Shown one piece after another: positions 7,590 to 15,500 of a stretch of DNA of 52,305 bases (positions are counted from its first letter, which is position 1; every line of letters begins with the position of its first letter). A program made the translations under genes and the position numbers. Source of the stretch: Flavobacterium sp. Root935 (GTDB lineage Bacteria > Bacteroidota > Bacteroidia > Flavobacteriales > Flavobacteriaceae); assembly GCF_001429295.1 (NCBI RefSeq), contig NZ_LMJL01000007.1, positions 606,627-658,931 on the forward strand, in the 5' to 3' direction. The notes under the pieces were generated by a model that was given only the letters and a program-made list of their open reading frames with translations, did no database searches and had not been told where the DNA came from.

Positions 7590-8207
7590 TTATTTATTGT
7601 ATAATGTATTGATAGTTTCGTTTGTATATTTTTCGTTTTCTTCTTTGCTGATCGTGCAAAGAAAAGCCTTATAATTATCATTAAAAAATTCAACCCAGCC
7701 ACAAAGAACTGTATCAGCTTTATTTGTGTTTAACAAAATCTCCGAATAGTTCCACAAAAACTCAGAATTGAAAGCATCAAATATAAAGAAAGAATTTTCA
7801 CTTTTTAGCTGATGGCGTATACTTATTTCGCCCAGACAAATATTTGGCAGTGTATACACAAAAACCGCGGGACTCGGAAAATAGTTTTCTTTGTCTGAAA
7901 TCGATTCCTGATATTTTACATCGGTATCTAAACTAGAAGATTTATTGGCCAAAACCAAAGCAATATTATTTTCCTCTTCATTTGAAGTGATCGGACTCAA
8001 AAGCAATTCTGATCCTAAAAAAGCCAGTTTGCTCAAAGCATCCATTTTGAAAAACTTTGGATATTGCATTTCAAAATTACGGTACGCTTGTTTGGCAAAA
8101 TCTGCAAAATCTGTTGGTTCAGTTTTGAATACAGAAGCTCCGTTCAAAACAATTTCGTTGTTTTGGATGGTGATGTAGGATTGTATGTTGGTTTTATTTG
8201 GAGTCAT
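7590..8207 (-). CDS. Stand-alone ketosynthase N-terminal-like domain
   Basis: 205 residues, about half a ketosynthase. The central part (FPSPAVFVYTLPNICLGEISIRH, residues about 108-130) matches the pattern of the short beta-ketoacyl-synthase-like family (Pfam ketoacyl-synt_2: SPxxFxxSLxNxxLGxxxIRxG). There is no active-site Cys in the expected context, no HGT and no GHT motif, so it is not a condensing enzyme by itself. Such short proteins occur in aryl polyene loci. It is encoded 2 nt upstream of the ACP gene and may be a structural or gatekeeping partner for a full ketosynthase. Role is inferred. Confidence 0.75.
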   Translation of the reverse strand: MTPNKTNIQSYITIQNNEIVLNGASVFKTEPTDFADFAKQAYRNFEMQYPKFFKMDALSKLAFLGSELLLSPITSNEEENNIALVLANKSSSLDTDVKYQESISDKENYFPSPAVFVYTLPNICLGEISIRHQLKSENSFFIFDAFNSEFLWNYSEILLNTNKADTVLCGWVEFFNDNYKAFLCTISKEENEKYTNETINTLYNK

Positions 8208-8220
8208 TTATCTTCAAATG

Positions 8221-8982
8221 TTAAGACATCACTTTTTTAAAATCAAATTCATTGTAATAATTTAAAATATGGGAAAAACCAACTAAAGTTAAGTCCCCGT
8301 ATTTTGTCAAAATTCCTTTTTCAAATAGATTATAAATTTCTGGTCGATTCAATTTTGAGGTAATTATTTCTGCTAATTGATCTCGACTTTCAATATTTAA
8401 TAAATGAATGATTGATGTTTTTTGAATTTCAATCAAAATTTTTTGGATCTCTGCAATTACGTTTTCATCGATTAAAGATTGTTCTATTTTTTCTTTAAAT
8501 GATTTTGATAGAAATTCTTTAGTGTATTTATTTCCAGATATCTTTGGGAAAATTTCTTTGCTAAAATCTTCGTTGGTTTTATCAAAACAATTTATAATTG
8601 CTAAAAAGGTTGCTCTATTAAAATCGACGCCTTGAGTGTCAAAATTTTTCTTAAAACTACCATTGTTTATTTCAAATGTCAGGCCATGGTATTCACCGCG
8701 AATTGCAGCAAAATATTCTATAAAAAATTTTAAAACTTTTTCGATAATTTCTTTATAACCAATTTCATGAGGAATTTGGTCATTTGTTATTTTCCAATCA
8801 ATAAAGTTTAGATCATCTTGGTTTTTGTAAATTTTAATTTCGATATGAGCGTAATGTTCAGAATTCGATTCAACAACAGATTTTCCCTCAACGGGTTCTA
8901 AGTTCCAAGTTTCAAGTTTTTCTTTAATTGAAAATAGATTCTTAGAATTGTGAAATTCTCTTTTTAAATAAGTTGTTATCAT
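8221..8982 (-). CDS. Unknown protein with EF-G domain-IV-like segment
   Basis: 253 residues, not a recognised pigment enzyme. Residues about 43-134 follow the pattern of elongation factor G domain IV: HYAHIEIKI corresponds to QYGHVKIKV, NDQIPHEIGYKEIIEKVL to GGVIPKEYIPAVQKGI, and INNGSFKKNFDTQGVDF to LYDGSYHEVDSSEMAF, all in the same order and spacing. There is no GTPase domain. Residues 135-253 are helical with no recognised fold. It sits tightly in the operon, 2 nt after one ketosynthase gene and 13 nt before the ketosynthase-fragment gene. The similarity is from motif reading; function is unknown. Confidence 0.6.
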   Translation of the reverse strand: MITTYLKREFHNSKNLFSIKEKLETWNLEPVEGKSVVESNSEHYAHIEIKIYKNQDDLNFIDWKITNDQIPHEIGYKEIIEKVLKFFIEYFAAIRGEYHGLTFEINNGSFKKNFDTQGVDFNRATFLAIINCFDKTNEDFSKEIFPKISGNKYTKEFLSKSFKEKIEQSLIDENVIAEIQKILIEIQKTSIIHLLNIESRDQLAEIITSKLNRPEIYNLFEKGILTKYGDLTLVGFSHILNYYNEFDFKKVMS

Positions 8983-8984
8983 TT

Positions 8985-10124
8985 CTATGTCACTTTTTCA
9001 AAAATTACAGCCGTATTACAACCTCCAAATCCAGAAGCCGTTTTCAAAAAATAATTAATAGTGGCTTCTCCATTTTTCTTTATTACATTTATAGATTCAC
9101 TCACGCCGATTTCATCAAAACCTTTAGATTCAAAAAGCCTATTTTGATTCGCAGATTCAATCGCGATTACTGTTTCCAACAATCCCGAAGCGCCTAATGT
9201 ATGCCCATAGAATCCTTTTAAACTATTTACTGGAACATTTTGTAAACCCAAACGGCTGAATGCAATGGCTTCCATTTCATCGTTGAATGGAGTTGCAGTT
9301 CCGTGTGCTGAAATATAATCTAATTTATTGGCTTCGATTTGAGCTTCTTTCAAAGCATTCTGGATACTTCTAAACAAACCTTCGCCCGTTCTTGAAGGTC
9401 CCGAAATATGATTCGCATCGTTTATCGAACTGTCTCCGATAATTTTTATTTTGGCGTTTTTGGCTTCCGCCGAAATTAAAATCGCAGCGGTTGCTTCGCC
9501 TAAACTTACTCCGGTTCTGTTTTTAGAATACGGTTTACAAGGCAGATCGCTCATCGCCTGAAAAGCATTAAATCCAGACAAAACAAATTCTGAAACTTCG
9601 TCGCCAGCAACCACAAAAACATTGTCATAAAGTTCAGACTGAATCATTCTTTTGGCAATTGAAACGGCTAAAATTCCGGAAACGCAGGCATTTGAAACTA
9701 CAATTGGCTGTGTTTGAAAATGGAAGAAATCGGCAATATTTTTTGCTAAAACATCTAAATGTGCGTTATTAAAACTTGCTTCAGAATTCTCTTTTAAAGC
9801 TGTAACATTTCCTTTTGTAGTAGAAAGAATAAAAGCTGTTTTTGAATTGAATTCAACTCCAGCATTTTTGATAATTGGATCTAAAGCCAAAATCATCATT
9901 TTCTCTAAACGGGAATATTGGGTTTCAGTACTGATTTTTGAAAAAGCACTGTTTATTTTTTCATCAGAAATGATAGAAGCATAAAACGAATTTGGCATCA
10001 AAGAAATATCATTGTGAAGCTGAATGCCAGAATCACCACGAAGAATCGCTTCAATATTGGACTCAACATCAAAACCTAAAGGCGTGATACAATTTGTTTC
10101 TGTGATGTATATTTCTCTTAACAT
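8985..10124 (-). CDS. Beta-ketoacyl-ACP synthase (second FabF-like)
   Basis: 379 residues with an intact triad: SNACVSGILAV with Cys147, SAHGTATPFNDEM, and YGHTLGASGLLE, ending in ASGFGGCNTAVIFEK. It starts at MLREIYITET. It is a decarboxylating condensing enzyme. The sequence differs considerably from the ketosynthases at 6004 and 18911, so the three probably act at different steps or on different starters. Upstream lies a 291-nt spacer full of palindromic repeats; downstream is the EF-G-like gene after 2 nt. Which pigment moiety it builds cannot be told from the sequence. Confidence 0.92.
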   Translation of the reverse strand: MLREIYITETNCITPLGFDVESNIEAILRGDSGIQLHNDISLMPNSFYASIISDEKINSAFSKISTETQYSRLEKMMILALDPIIKNAGVEFNSKTAFILSTTKGNVTALKENSEASFNNAHLDVLAKNIADFFHFQTQPIVVSNACVSGILAVSIAKRMIQSELYDNVFVVAGDEVSEFVLSGFNAFQAMSDLPCKPYSKNRTGVSLGEATAAILISAEAKNAKIKIIGDSSINDANHISGPSRTGEGLFRSIQNALKEAQIEANKLDYISAHGTATPFNDEMEAIAFSRLGLQNVPVNSLKGFYGHTLGASGLLETVIAIESANQNRLFESKGFDEIGVSESINVIKKNGEATINYFLKTASGFGGCNTAVIFEKVT

Positions 10125-10141
10125 TTTATGATTTCGATTTC

Positions 10142-10376
10142 TCCTGCAAGGTTTCCAAAACCTTGTAGGTATTATGTTTTAAAGCTCTATCTGAAAAAAG
10201 TTTCACGCAGATTTTGCAGATTAAGCAGATTTTATTTTATTTTTTATTCCTGCAAGGTTTTCAAAACCTTGTAGGTATTTTTATTTAAAGCGTCATCTAA
10301 AAAAGCTTACACGCAGATTTTGCAGATTTTTATGATTTTCAATTTATACCTACAAGGTTTTGGAAACCTTGCAGAA
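10142..10376. repeat. Three copies of a CTGCAAGG palindromic repeat
   Basis: The 291-nt spacer between the thioesterase and ketosynthase genes holds three copies of an imperfect palindrome of the form CCTGCAAGGTTTCC-AAAACCTTGTAGG: about 10143-10171 and 10249-10277 in the same orientation, and 10347-10374 inverted. Between them are repeated words (CACGCAGATTTTGCAGATT near 10204 and 10311). Each copy can form a hairpin and copies 1/2 can pair with copy 3. No ORF or promoter stands out. It looks like a mobile REP/BIME-like cluster of the genome inserted in the operon. Confidence 0.85.
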
Positions 10377-10415
10377 AACGAAAATAAATTCGTGCTAATT
10401 CGTGAAATCCGTGTT

Positions 10416-10865
10416 CTACTTCAATAATCCCACTTTTCTTTTCCATTCCTCATAAAAAGGTGGATTCGTAAGCATTAAATTTCCTTCTTTATCTAAAAAA
10501 ACCTGAACGGTTTCTCCCGTACACGCTACTTCACCTTTTTCGTCAATAATTTTAAATCGATAAATCATTTTGGCAGCGGGCGTATCAACAACTGTTGTTT
10601 CAATTGTTACGACATCACCGTAGCGTAAAGATAATTTATGTTCACATTTTGATTTTACAATCGGCGTTGTATAGCCTGTATTTCCAATATCCAGATAAGT
10701 AAGTCCGTGTTTACGTCCAAACGCTTCTCTTCCATCTTCAAAATAGGTAATATAATTGCCGTGCCAAACAATTCCCAACGGATCAGTTTCGTTAAAACGG
10801 ATTCTGATTTCGTGCGAAACGGTTAAGTCTGTGGCTTCGTTATACTGTTCTTTTCTTTTTGTCAT
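10416..10865 (-). CDS. Acyl-CoA/ACP thioesterase, 4HBT (YbgC/FadM-like)
   Basis: 149 residues of a single hotdog domain. RFNETDPLGIVWHGNYITYFEDGREAF contains the family signature (split: FNETDPLGIVWHGNY then the helix), with the catalytic Asp of the YbgC family in TDPLGIV. It hydrolyses acyl thioesters. In the pigment cluster it could release the polyene chain from ACP or edit stalled intermediates. Its start lies 26 nt inside the ABC permease gene, indicating translational coupling with the exporter. It is followed by the repeat-filled spacer. Confidence 0.88.
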   Translation of the reverse strand: MTKRKEQYNEATDLTVSHEIRIRFNETDPLGIVWHGNYITYFEDGREAFGRKHGLTYLDIGNTGYTTPIVKSKCEHKLSLRYGDVVTIETTVVDTPAAKMIYRFKIIDEKGEVACTGETVQVFLDKEGNLMLTNPPFYEEWKRKVGLLK

Positions 10866-12123
10866 AAAATAATGCGATGGCTGTTGTGAGAATGAAAAAC
10901 AAAAATAATAAACTTATTTTTGGAATGATTTCGAGGAAAGAAACGTTACGAAGTAAAACGTCATAAAAAGCGTCTAATCCCCAGTTCATTGGAGATGATT
11001 TGGCAATAATCTGCATGATTTTCGGCATGGCAAAAACCGGAACCCAAACGCCTCCAATTGCGGCTAAAATGATCACACTCGTTGCGCCAAACGGAGCCGA
11101 TTGTTCCTGCGTACTTGCAACGGTTCCTAATAAAATTCCGAATCCAATTGCGGCGAATCCTGAAAATAAAGCGACAACGCTCATCAAGGCTAAATGTCCT
11201 TCAATATTTAAAGATGGAAGTCCGATTGATGGAAATAAAAACACTGCAACGACAACCATCATATAAAACTGAATCATACAAATGATAGAGTAGGTAATGG
11301 TTTTTCCGATAATCACGACTAAATTCGAAACCGGATTGGTTCTTAGTCGAACAAATGTTCCCTGCGATTTTTCTTTTACAATATTAATGGATAACGGAAT
11401 CACGATAAAAAATATCGCAAAAAGTGTCCACGCCGGAACATTATGCTGCACTGAGTTTGGACGAACTTCTTTGTTGTTTATTTTCGGAATGATCTCTTTA
11501 AATGAAATGAAACTTTTTTGTTCAAATTGCGCATTTCCTTCTCCAAGCTGATTTTGAAAAGTCGTGTAAATAGATTTAGTTTCAATTTGCGAAATCATTT
11601 TGTCGATTGAACTCATGACCGCATTTTTAAAACTCATTTGAACCGCCGGATCAAAATACAGTTTTACTTCTTTTTCTTTTATAATTCGTTGAGGTTCGCT
11701 GGCAGCAGTACTATCGGTCATGCCTAAACTGCTTACAATTTTTTCGACATTTTGATCCACTTTTGCCTGTAAATCAGAACTTAAATTTTCTGGGATTACA
11801 ATTGCCAATTGAAATTTGCCTTTGTAAACATTTTCTCTGGCAACATCTTCCGTAATCGTTTTATCGTCGAGTTTTGTAACAACGCTAAACAAATCGCTTT
11901 TTTCTAAATTATCAAAAACAGTTTTAGAAACAGAACCCTTGTCGTTGTCAACCAATAAAATCGGGATTTTAGAATCGCTGACTTTTTTAAAAGTGCTGTC
12001 CTGAATCAATGTAACGGTAATGACCAGAACCAAAGGCATGATAAACAGAATAATCAAACCGCCTAAATCGCGTTTAAGCAGTAAAAATTCTTTTACAATA
12101 GACATCCAAATTTTATATATCAT
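10840..12123 (-). CDS. ABC-2 type transporter permease
   Basis: 427 residues with the layout of ABC-2 permeases of the YhgE/DrrB-like type: a first membrane helix at about 19-40 (GGLIILFIMPLVLVITVTLI), a large extracytoplasmic domain at about 45-225, then five hydrophobic segments from about 230 to 415. The start at MIYKIWM overlaps the ATPase gene by 11 nt; an in-frame Met at residue 7 is an alternative. It forms an exporter with the adjacent ATPase. Transport of the pigment or a lipid precursor across the inner membrane is inferred from the cluster. Confidence 0.9.
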   Translation of the reverse strand: MIYKIWMSIVKEFLLLKRDLGGLIILFIMPLVLVITVTLIQDSTFKKVSDSKIPILLVDNDKGSVSKTVFDNLEKSDLFSVVTKLDDKTITEDVARENVYKGKFQLAIVIPENLSSDLQAKVDQNVEKIVSSLGMTDSTAASEPQRIIKEKEVKLYFDPAVQMSFKNAVMSSIDKMISQIETKSIYTTFQNQLGEGNAQFEQKSFISFKEIIPKINNKEVRPNSVQHNVPAWTLFAIFFIVIPLSINIVKEKSQGTFVRLRTNPVSNLVVIIGKTITYSIICMIQFYMMVVVAVFLFPSIGLPSLNIEGHLALMSVVALFSGFAAIGFGILLGTVASTQEQSAPFGATSVIILAAIGGVWVPVFAMPKIMQIIAKSSPMNWGLDAFYDVLLRNVSFLEIIPKISLLFLFFILTTAIALFYDKKKRTV

Positions 12124-12865
12124 CTCTCAGGTCTTTACCGGTTAATGAAATAAAAACGTCTTCGAGATTTCGGGCTTCTTCAACAGAATTGATTAAAATT
12201 GAAGGTGTTCCTTTGGCGTAAATTTGTCCTCGGTCTAAAATGGCAAGATTGGTGCAGAAATCTTCGGCTTCAGCCAAATGATGCGAAGTATAAATAATAG
12301 TGGTTCCGTTTTCGTTCAACACTTTGAGATAATCTATAATAGCATTTTTAGACTGAACATCAACACCAACGGTTGGTTCATCTAAAAATAAAACTTTTGG
12401 TTTGTGCAGAATTCCAGCAATTAAATTGACACGGCGTTTCATTCCGCCCGAAAAGGTTTCTACCCTTTTATCAGCAAATTTTAGTAAACCCAAAAGATCT
12501 AAAGTTTCGATTACTTTATCTTTTAAATCTGAACCTTTTAAACCGTACATACTTCCAAAATAATGCAGGTTTTCTCTTGCTGTAAGAGTAGGGTATAAGG
12601 CATATTCCTGAGGAACAACGCCTATGATTTTTTTGATTTTTGAAGAATGATGCTGATAATCTAAACCATCAATTGAAAAATGTCCCGAAGTTGGTTTAAC
12701 CAATCCGCAGAGCATGGAAATTAAGGTTGTTTTTCCGGCGCCATTTGGACCCAGAAGACCAAAAATCTCTCCTTCATTTATATTTAGCGAAACATTGTTC
12801 AAAGAATACTGGTCGGCATCTTTGTACTTTTTCGAAAGTGATTCTATTTTAATTATGGATTGCAA
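12113..12865 (-). CDS. ABC transporter ATP-binding protein
   Basis: 250 residues with all nucleotide-binding motifs: Walker A GLLGPNGAGKTTLIS, Q-loop (GVVPQEYALYPTLTARENL), signature FSGGMKRRVNLIAGI, Walker B KVLFLDEPTVGVD, and the switch His in YTSHHLAEAE. It resembles ATPases of drug- and lipid-exporting ABC-2 systems. It overlaps the permease gene by 11 nt and follows the BtrH-domain gene after 6 nt. It powers export by the neighbouring permease. Confidence 0.95.
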   Translation of the reverse strand: MQSIIKIESLSKKYKDADQYSLNNVSLNINEGEIFGLLGPNGAGKTTLISMLCGLVKPTSGHFSIDGLDYQHHSSKIKKIIGVVPQEYALYPTLTARENLHYFGSMYGLKGSDLKDKVIETLDLLGLLKFADKRVETFSGGMKRRVNLIAGILHKPKVLFLDEPTVGVDVQSKNAIIDYLKVLNENGTTIIYTSHHLAEAEDFCTNLAILDRGQIYAKGTPSILINSVEEARNLEDVFISLTGKDLRDDI

Positions 12866-12871
12866 AATATC

Positions 12872-13870
12872 TTAGCTGATGGCTTTTTTTAGTTTTTTGA
12901 AAAAGATTTCTTCTCTGTTGGCAATGTCCAAAAGTTCATCGGCAATGGTGTTGTAAGCGTCTTCTTTGGCACTTCTGTTTTTGTAAATTCTGGATGCTTC
13001 AACAGCAAAATCTCGCCATGAATCTCCAATTTTTGTCATTTCTTGAGAAAGTGTTTTCAATTCTTCATTATTTAAAATAACCGAAGCTTCCTGTAAAAAT
13101 GCCGCGTAAATAAAACGGAAACCACCGCCTCCAGTTCCAATTTCTTCCTGCATACGAACCATTTGTGCTAGATAATGATTGGCTTTTTTGGTTCCATGTT
13201 TGATTGGCCATTTTCTAATTTGCTTTGAAACAAATTTGATGCCTCGAACACCAACAATTGGCATTGGCGCAAGCATATCGCGACAGGTATTTTTGATTCC
13301 TTTAATGATGGCACTTTTCAAATCAACGTTGCTTGGAACCTGAATTGGATAATACATTTGACCGCGAGGTGCAAAGGCTCCTTTTGCAAAACGAACTTTA
13401 TCTAATTCTTCGTGCGTTAAAGTGGTTACGGTTTCCATAACAGGATCGCTCACTAAATAATCGGTTTCGGTTTTTCCGTATACGACTAAGTTGTGTGCGT
13501 TGAAATGAAAACGATATTCGTCAGGAAAATAACTTAAATTATAAACGCCGACTTGTAATCCGGTTGGGATATTGTTTTTTAAATTTTCGTCTAAAGCTTT
13601 ATTTGCATTTGCAACAGAAGAAAATTTTTGTCTTTTTATTTTAAGGTTTAAACGATTGGCAACTTTATTGAAAATCTGTCCAGGCAAAGTTCTATAACTT
13701 ATCGCAGGCGCATAATTGACTTTTATAAAAGGCAGATATACAAAAAATAATCCGGAGCCTATACCAAAAACCATCGATTCGCTGATGTTTAGTCCGCTGT
13801 TTTTTAGCAGATTCGACGCTACTCCATTTTCACAATGAGCAGACTGATGATGTGTGAAAGATAATTCCAT
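12872..13870 (-). CDS. BtrH N-terminal-domain protein
   Basis: 332 residues. The N-terminal half (FTHHQSAHCENGVASNLL, FGIGSGLFFVYLPF, and FNAHNLVVYGKTETDYLVSDP at about 145-165) matches the BtrH N-terminal family, which has a papain-like Cys/His arrangement: Cys14 in HCENG and His near 148. BtrH in butirosin biosynthesis transfers an acyl group from ACP to an aminoglycoside. In a cluster where an ACP-bound polyene must be joined to a dialkylresorcinol, an acyl transfer (ester-forming) role is attractive but is inference. Starts in a TAATG overlap with the 134-aa gene. Confidence 0.8.
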   Translation of the reverse strand: MELSFTHHQSAHCENGVASNLLKNSGLNISESMVFGIGSGLFFVYLPFIKVNYAPAISYRTLPGQIFNKVANRLNLKIKRQKFSSVANANKALDENLKNNIPTGLQVGVYNLSYFPDEYRFHFNAHNLVVYGKTETDYLVSDPVMETVTTLTHEELDKVRFAKGAFAPRGQMYYPIQVPSNVDLKSAIIKGIKNTCRDMLAPMPIVGVRGIKFVSKQIRKWPIKHGTKKANHYLAQMVRMQEEIGTGGGGFRFIYAAFLQEASVILNNEELKTLSQEMTKIGDSWRDFAVEASRIYKNRSAKEDAYNTIADELLDIANREEIFFKKLKKAIS

Positions 13871-14274
13871 TATTTGGTGATGCTGTTTTTTAATTCTTCG
13901 ATTGATACTTCAAAAGTATCCGCATATTTTTTCAAGATTTTGTCGTTTAGTTTGGTAAAAACCTCAGGTTTAAAATGTCTTTTTACGCGCCATTTCCACA
14001 TTCCGACATAACTGGCTAAAATTGTAAGATCCATTTTGTTGACTTCCATAAAATAAACAATCGGACTTGCTTCACCACTTAAAACTTGTTGTTTAGCTTC
14101 AGAAATACGCTCGTTTATTTCATCGATAGAATTCGATAATGCAATTGTTTTTGGCTCCCAGCCAGTACTTAAGGTTGTGGTGTAATTGCCATTTTCATCA
14201 GTTGCGTACAAAAGCTCTTTGACGTTATTTTTTGTTAAGTTACTTTTATCTTGAGGTACTTTATCTTTTTCCAT
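13870..14274 (-). CDS. Small cytosolic protein with helix-turn-helix-like C terminus
   Basis: 134 residues, no signal peptide. The N-terminal half is polar. Residues about 78-130 (LTILASYVGMWKWRVKRHF, then LNDKILKKYADTFEVSIEEL) follow the helix spacing of XRE/Cro-type HTH domains, in which a final LAxxLGVSxxEL motif is characteristic. The match is weak and the domain may be structural, not DNA-binding. It overlaps the BtrH-domain gene by 1 nt, so it is in the operon. Alternative: a protein-specific partner of the BtrH-like enzyme. Confidence 0.6.
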   Translation of the reverse strand: MEKDKVPQDKSNLTKNNVKELLYATDENGNYTTTLSTGWEPKTIALSNSIDEINERISEAKQQVLSGEASPIVYFMEVNKMDLTILASYVGMWKWRVKRHFKPEVFTKLNDKILKKYADTFEVSIEELKNSITK

Positions 14275-14283
14275 AGTGCTAAT

Positions 14284-14604
14284 TTAATTTATTAGAAACA
14301 TACAGATAGAAACTATACATAAACTAATTATTAAAAATCCGAGATTTGCGAATGCTAAAATTCGCTGTTTCTTCACAAATAAATAAATCATTTCTATTAG
14401 TAATCCCAAATAAAACATTTGAGTGATTAAAAAAAGCATGATAAAAAATCCTAAACCGCCATCTACATGTTTATGTCCGTTTTCGTCGCAAAGTTTATGA
14501 GGGTCGTAAGTAAAATGCCAAAATAAGAAAACCAAACCAAGTAAAAGAATCAAAATTCCGATTCGAATTACTAGATGCAAAATGATTTTTTTTGAATTAT
14601 CCAA
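14284..14604 (-). CDS. Small membrane protein, three hydrophobic segments
   Basis: 106 residues with hydrophobic segments at about 8-28, 50-75 and 82-104 separated by a His-rich loop (FTYDPHKLCDENGHKHVDGG) that could bind metal. It overlaps the start of the hotdog gene by 8 nt and precedes the HTH-like gene by 9 nt, so it is co-transcribed. I recognise no family. It is an inner-membrane protein of the pigment operon of unknown role. Confidence 0.65.
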   Translation of the reverse strand: MDNSKKIILHLVIRIGILILLLGLVFLFWHFTYDPHKLCDENGHKHVDGGLGFFIMLFLITQMFYLGLLIEMIYLFVKKQRILAFANLGFLIISLCIVSICMFLIN

Positions 14605-15064
14605 CCGAAACTGTTTTTTGAATAAACAAGTTAATTTCGCATTCTAAAAGTATCTGGTCTTCGACAGAACTTTTACAGTTCATCGTGCATAAAGTGTAAT
14701 TGTCGCCAGCGAATTTTGAAACTAAATCTGCTTTGGTAATTATGGTATTGCCGACTTTTGGCAGCGCATGAATTTTTACATTTTTTAAGGCACTGATAAA
14801 TCCAATTACATTTACGTTCTCATTTTCTGTTCCGTCTTCGTCAAAAAAGTATTTTTTTCCAACAATGGCCGAACAGGTCTGCGCCGTATTTTCGATTAAA
14901 CCGGCTTCGATAAAAACATTATTTTCAACAAAAATATTGTCTTCTTTTATCAAAAAAATGGTTTCTACGAAGTTGGCATCAATGTCCAAAATCAAATCTA
15001 CCATAAGCATTGGTGCTCGGTGCGGTAAATAATTTTGTATGTCAACTCCAGTATTCACGATCAT
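14597..15064 (-). CDS. ApeP/FabZ-related hotdog protein (putative dehydratase)
   Basis: 155 residues. YLPHRAPMLMVDLILD at about 12-27 is the start typical of FabZ/ApeP hotdog proteins, and EAGLIENTAQTCSAIVG matches the central helix (FabZ EAMAQ). The GHFPGxPIxPG loop of FabZ is missing, as in ApeP-type proteins of aryl polyene loci. It likely works with the next gene product as a heterodimeric 3-hydroxyacyl-ACP dehydratase, but the canonical catalytic His is not present in its usual place. Overlaps the membrane-protein gene by 8 nt. Confidence 0.78.
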   Translation of the reverse strand: MIVNTGVDIQNYLPHRAPMLMVDLILDIDANFVETIFLIKEDNIFVENNVFIEAGLIENTAQTCSAIVGKKYFFDEDGTENENVNVIGFISALKNVKIHALPKVGNTIITKADLVSKFAGDNYTLCTMNCKSSVEDQILLECEINLFIQKTVSVG

Positions 15065-15068
15065 AATA

Positions 15069-15500
15069 TTATTTTGCTAAAACAGTTTTCATCTGTCCGT
15101 TTGCAATTTCTTCATTATTTAAAGTTGTCACGATATTTACCAAAGTAATCCCTGCAAATTCCTGCAGAATGGTTACTTCAGATTGAATGGTGTCGTTAAG
15201 TTCTGGAAGTCTTTTTATTTCAATTTCTTTAATAGAACCGATGTATCCCGTTGGTGCAGTTTCATTTCTTAAAAAAAACTGATAACCAGTATGCAGGGCA
15301 ACAGATTGTGCCATATGTTCTATTAAACCAGCTTCTAGAAAAGTATTGTTGTTTACGAAAATATTATCCTGCTGAATTTTCAAACCCGAAACCAAAGAAG
15401 TTTCAGTATAAGAATGCATAGCATCTACCATTACAAAAGGGAACTTTTGCGGCAATAAATTTTCTACAGTTTCTTTTTCTAAAAGTGCCATTGTTTCCAT
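15069..15500 (-). CDS. ApeP/FabZ-related hotdog protein, second copy
   Basis: 143 residues, paralogous to the next gene: LLPQKFPFVMVDAM corresponds to YLPHRAPMLMVDLI, and DNIFVNNNTFLEAGLIEHMAQSVA to DNIFVENNVFIEAGLIENTAQTCS. Here the PHR motif has become PQK. It lacks the GHFPG loop. The start METMALLEK directly abuts the darB stop (TAA then ATG); MALLEK 9 nt later is an alternative. Together with its neighbour it probably forms a mixed hotdog dimer acting on ACP-bound intermediates. Confidence 0.77.
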   Translation of the reverse strand: METMALLEKETVENLLPQKFPFVMVDAMHSYTETSLVSGLKIQQDNIFVNNNTFLEAGLIEHMAQSVALHTGYQFFLRNETAPTGYIGSIKEIEIKRLPELNDTIQSEVTILQEFAGITLVNIVTTLNNEEIANGQMKTVLAK

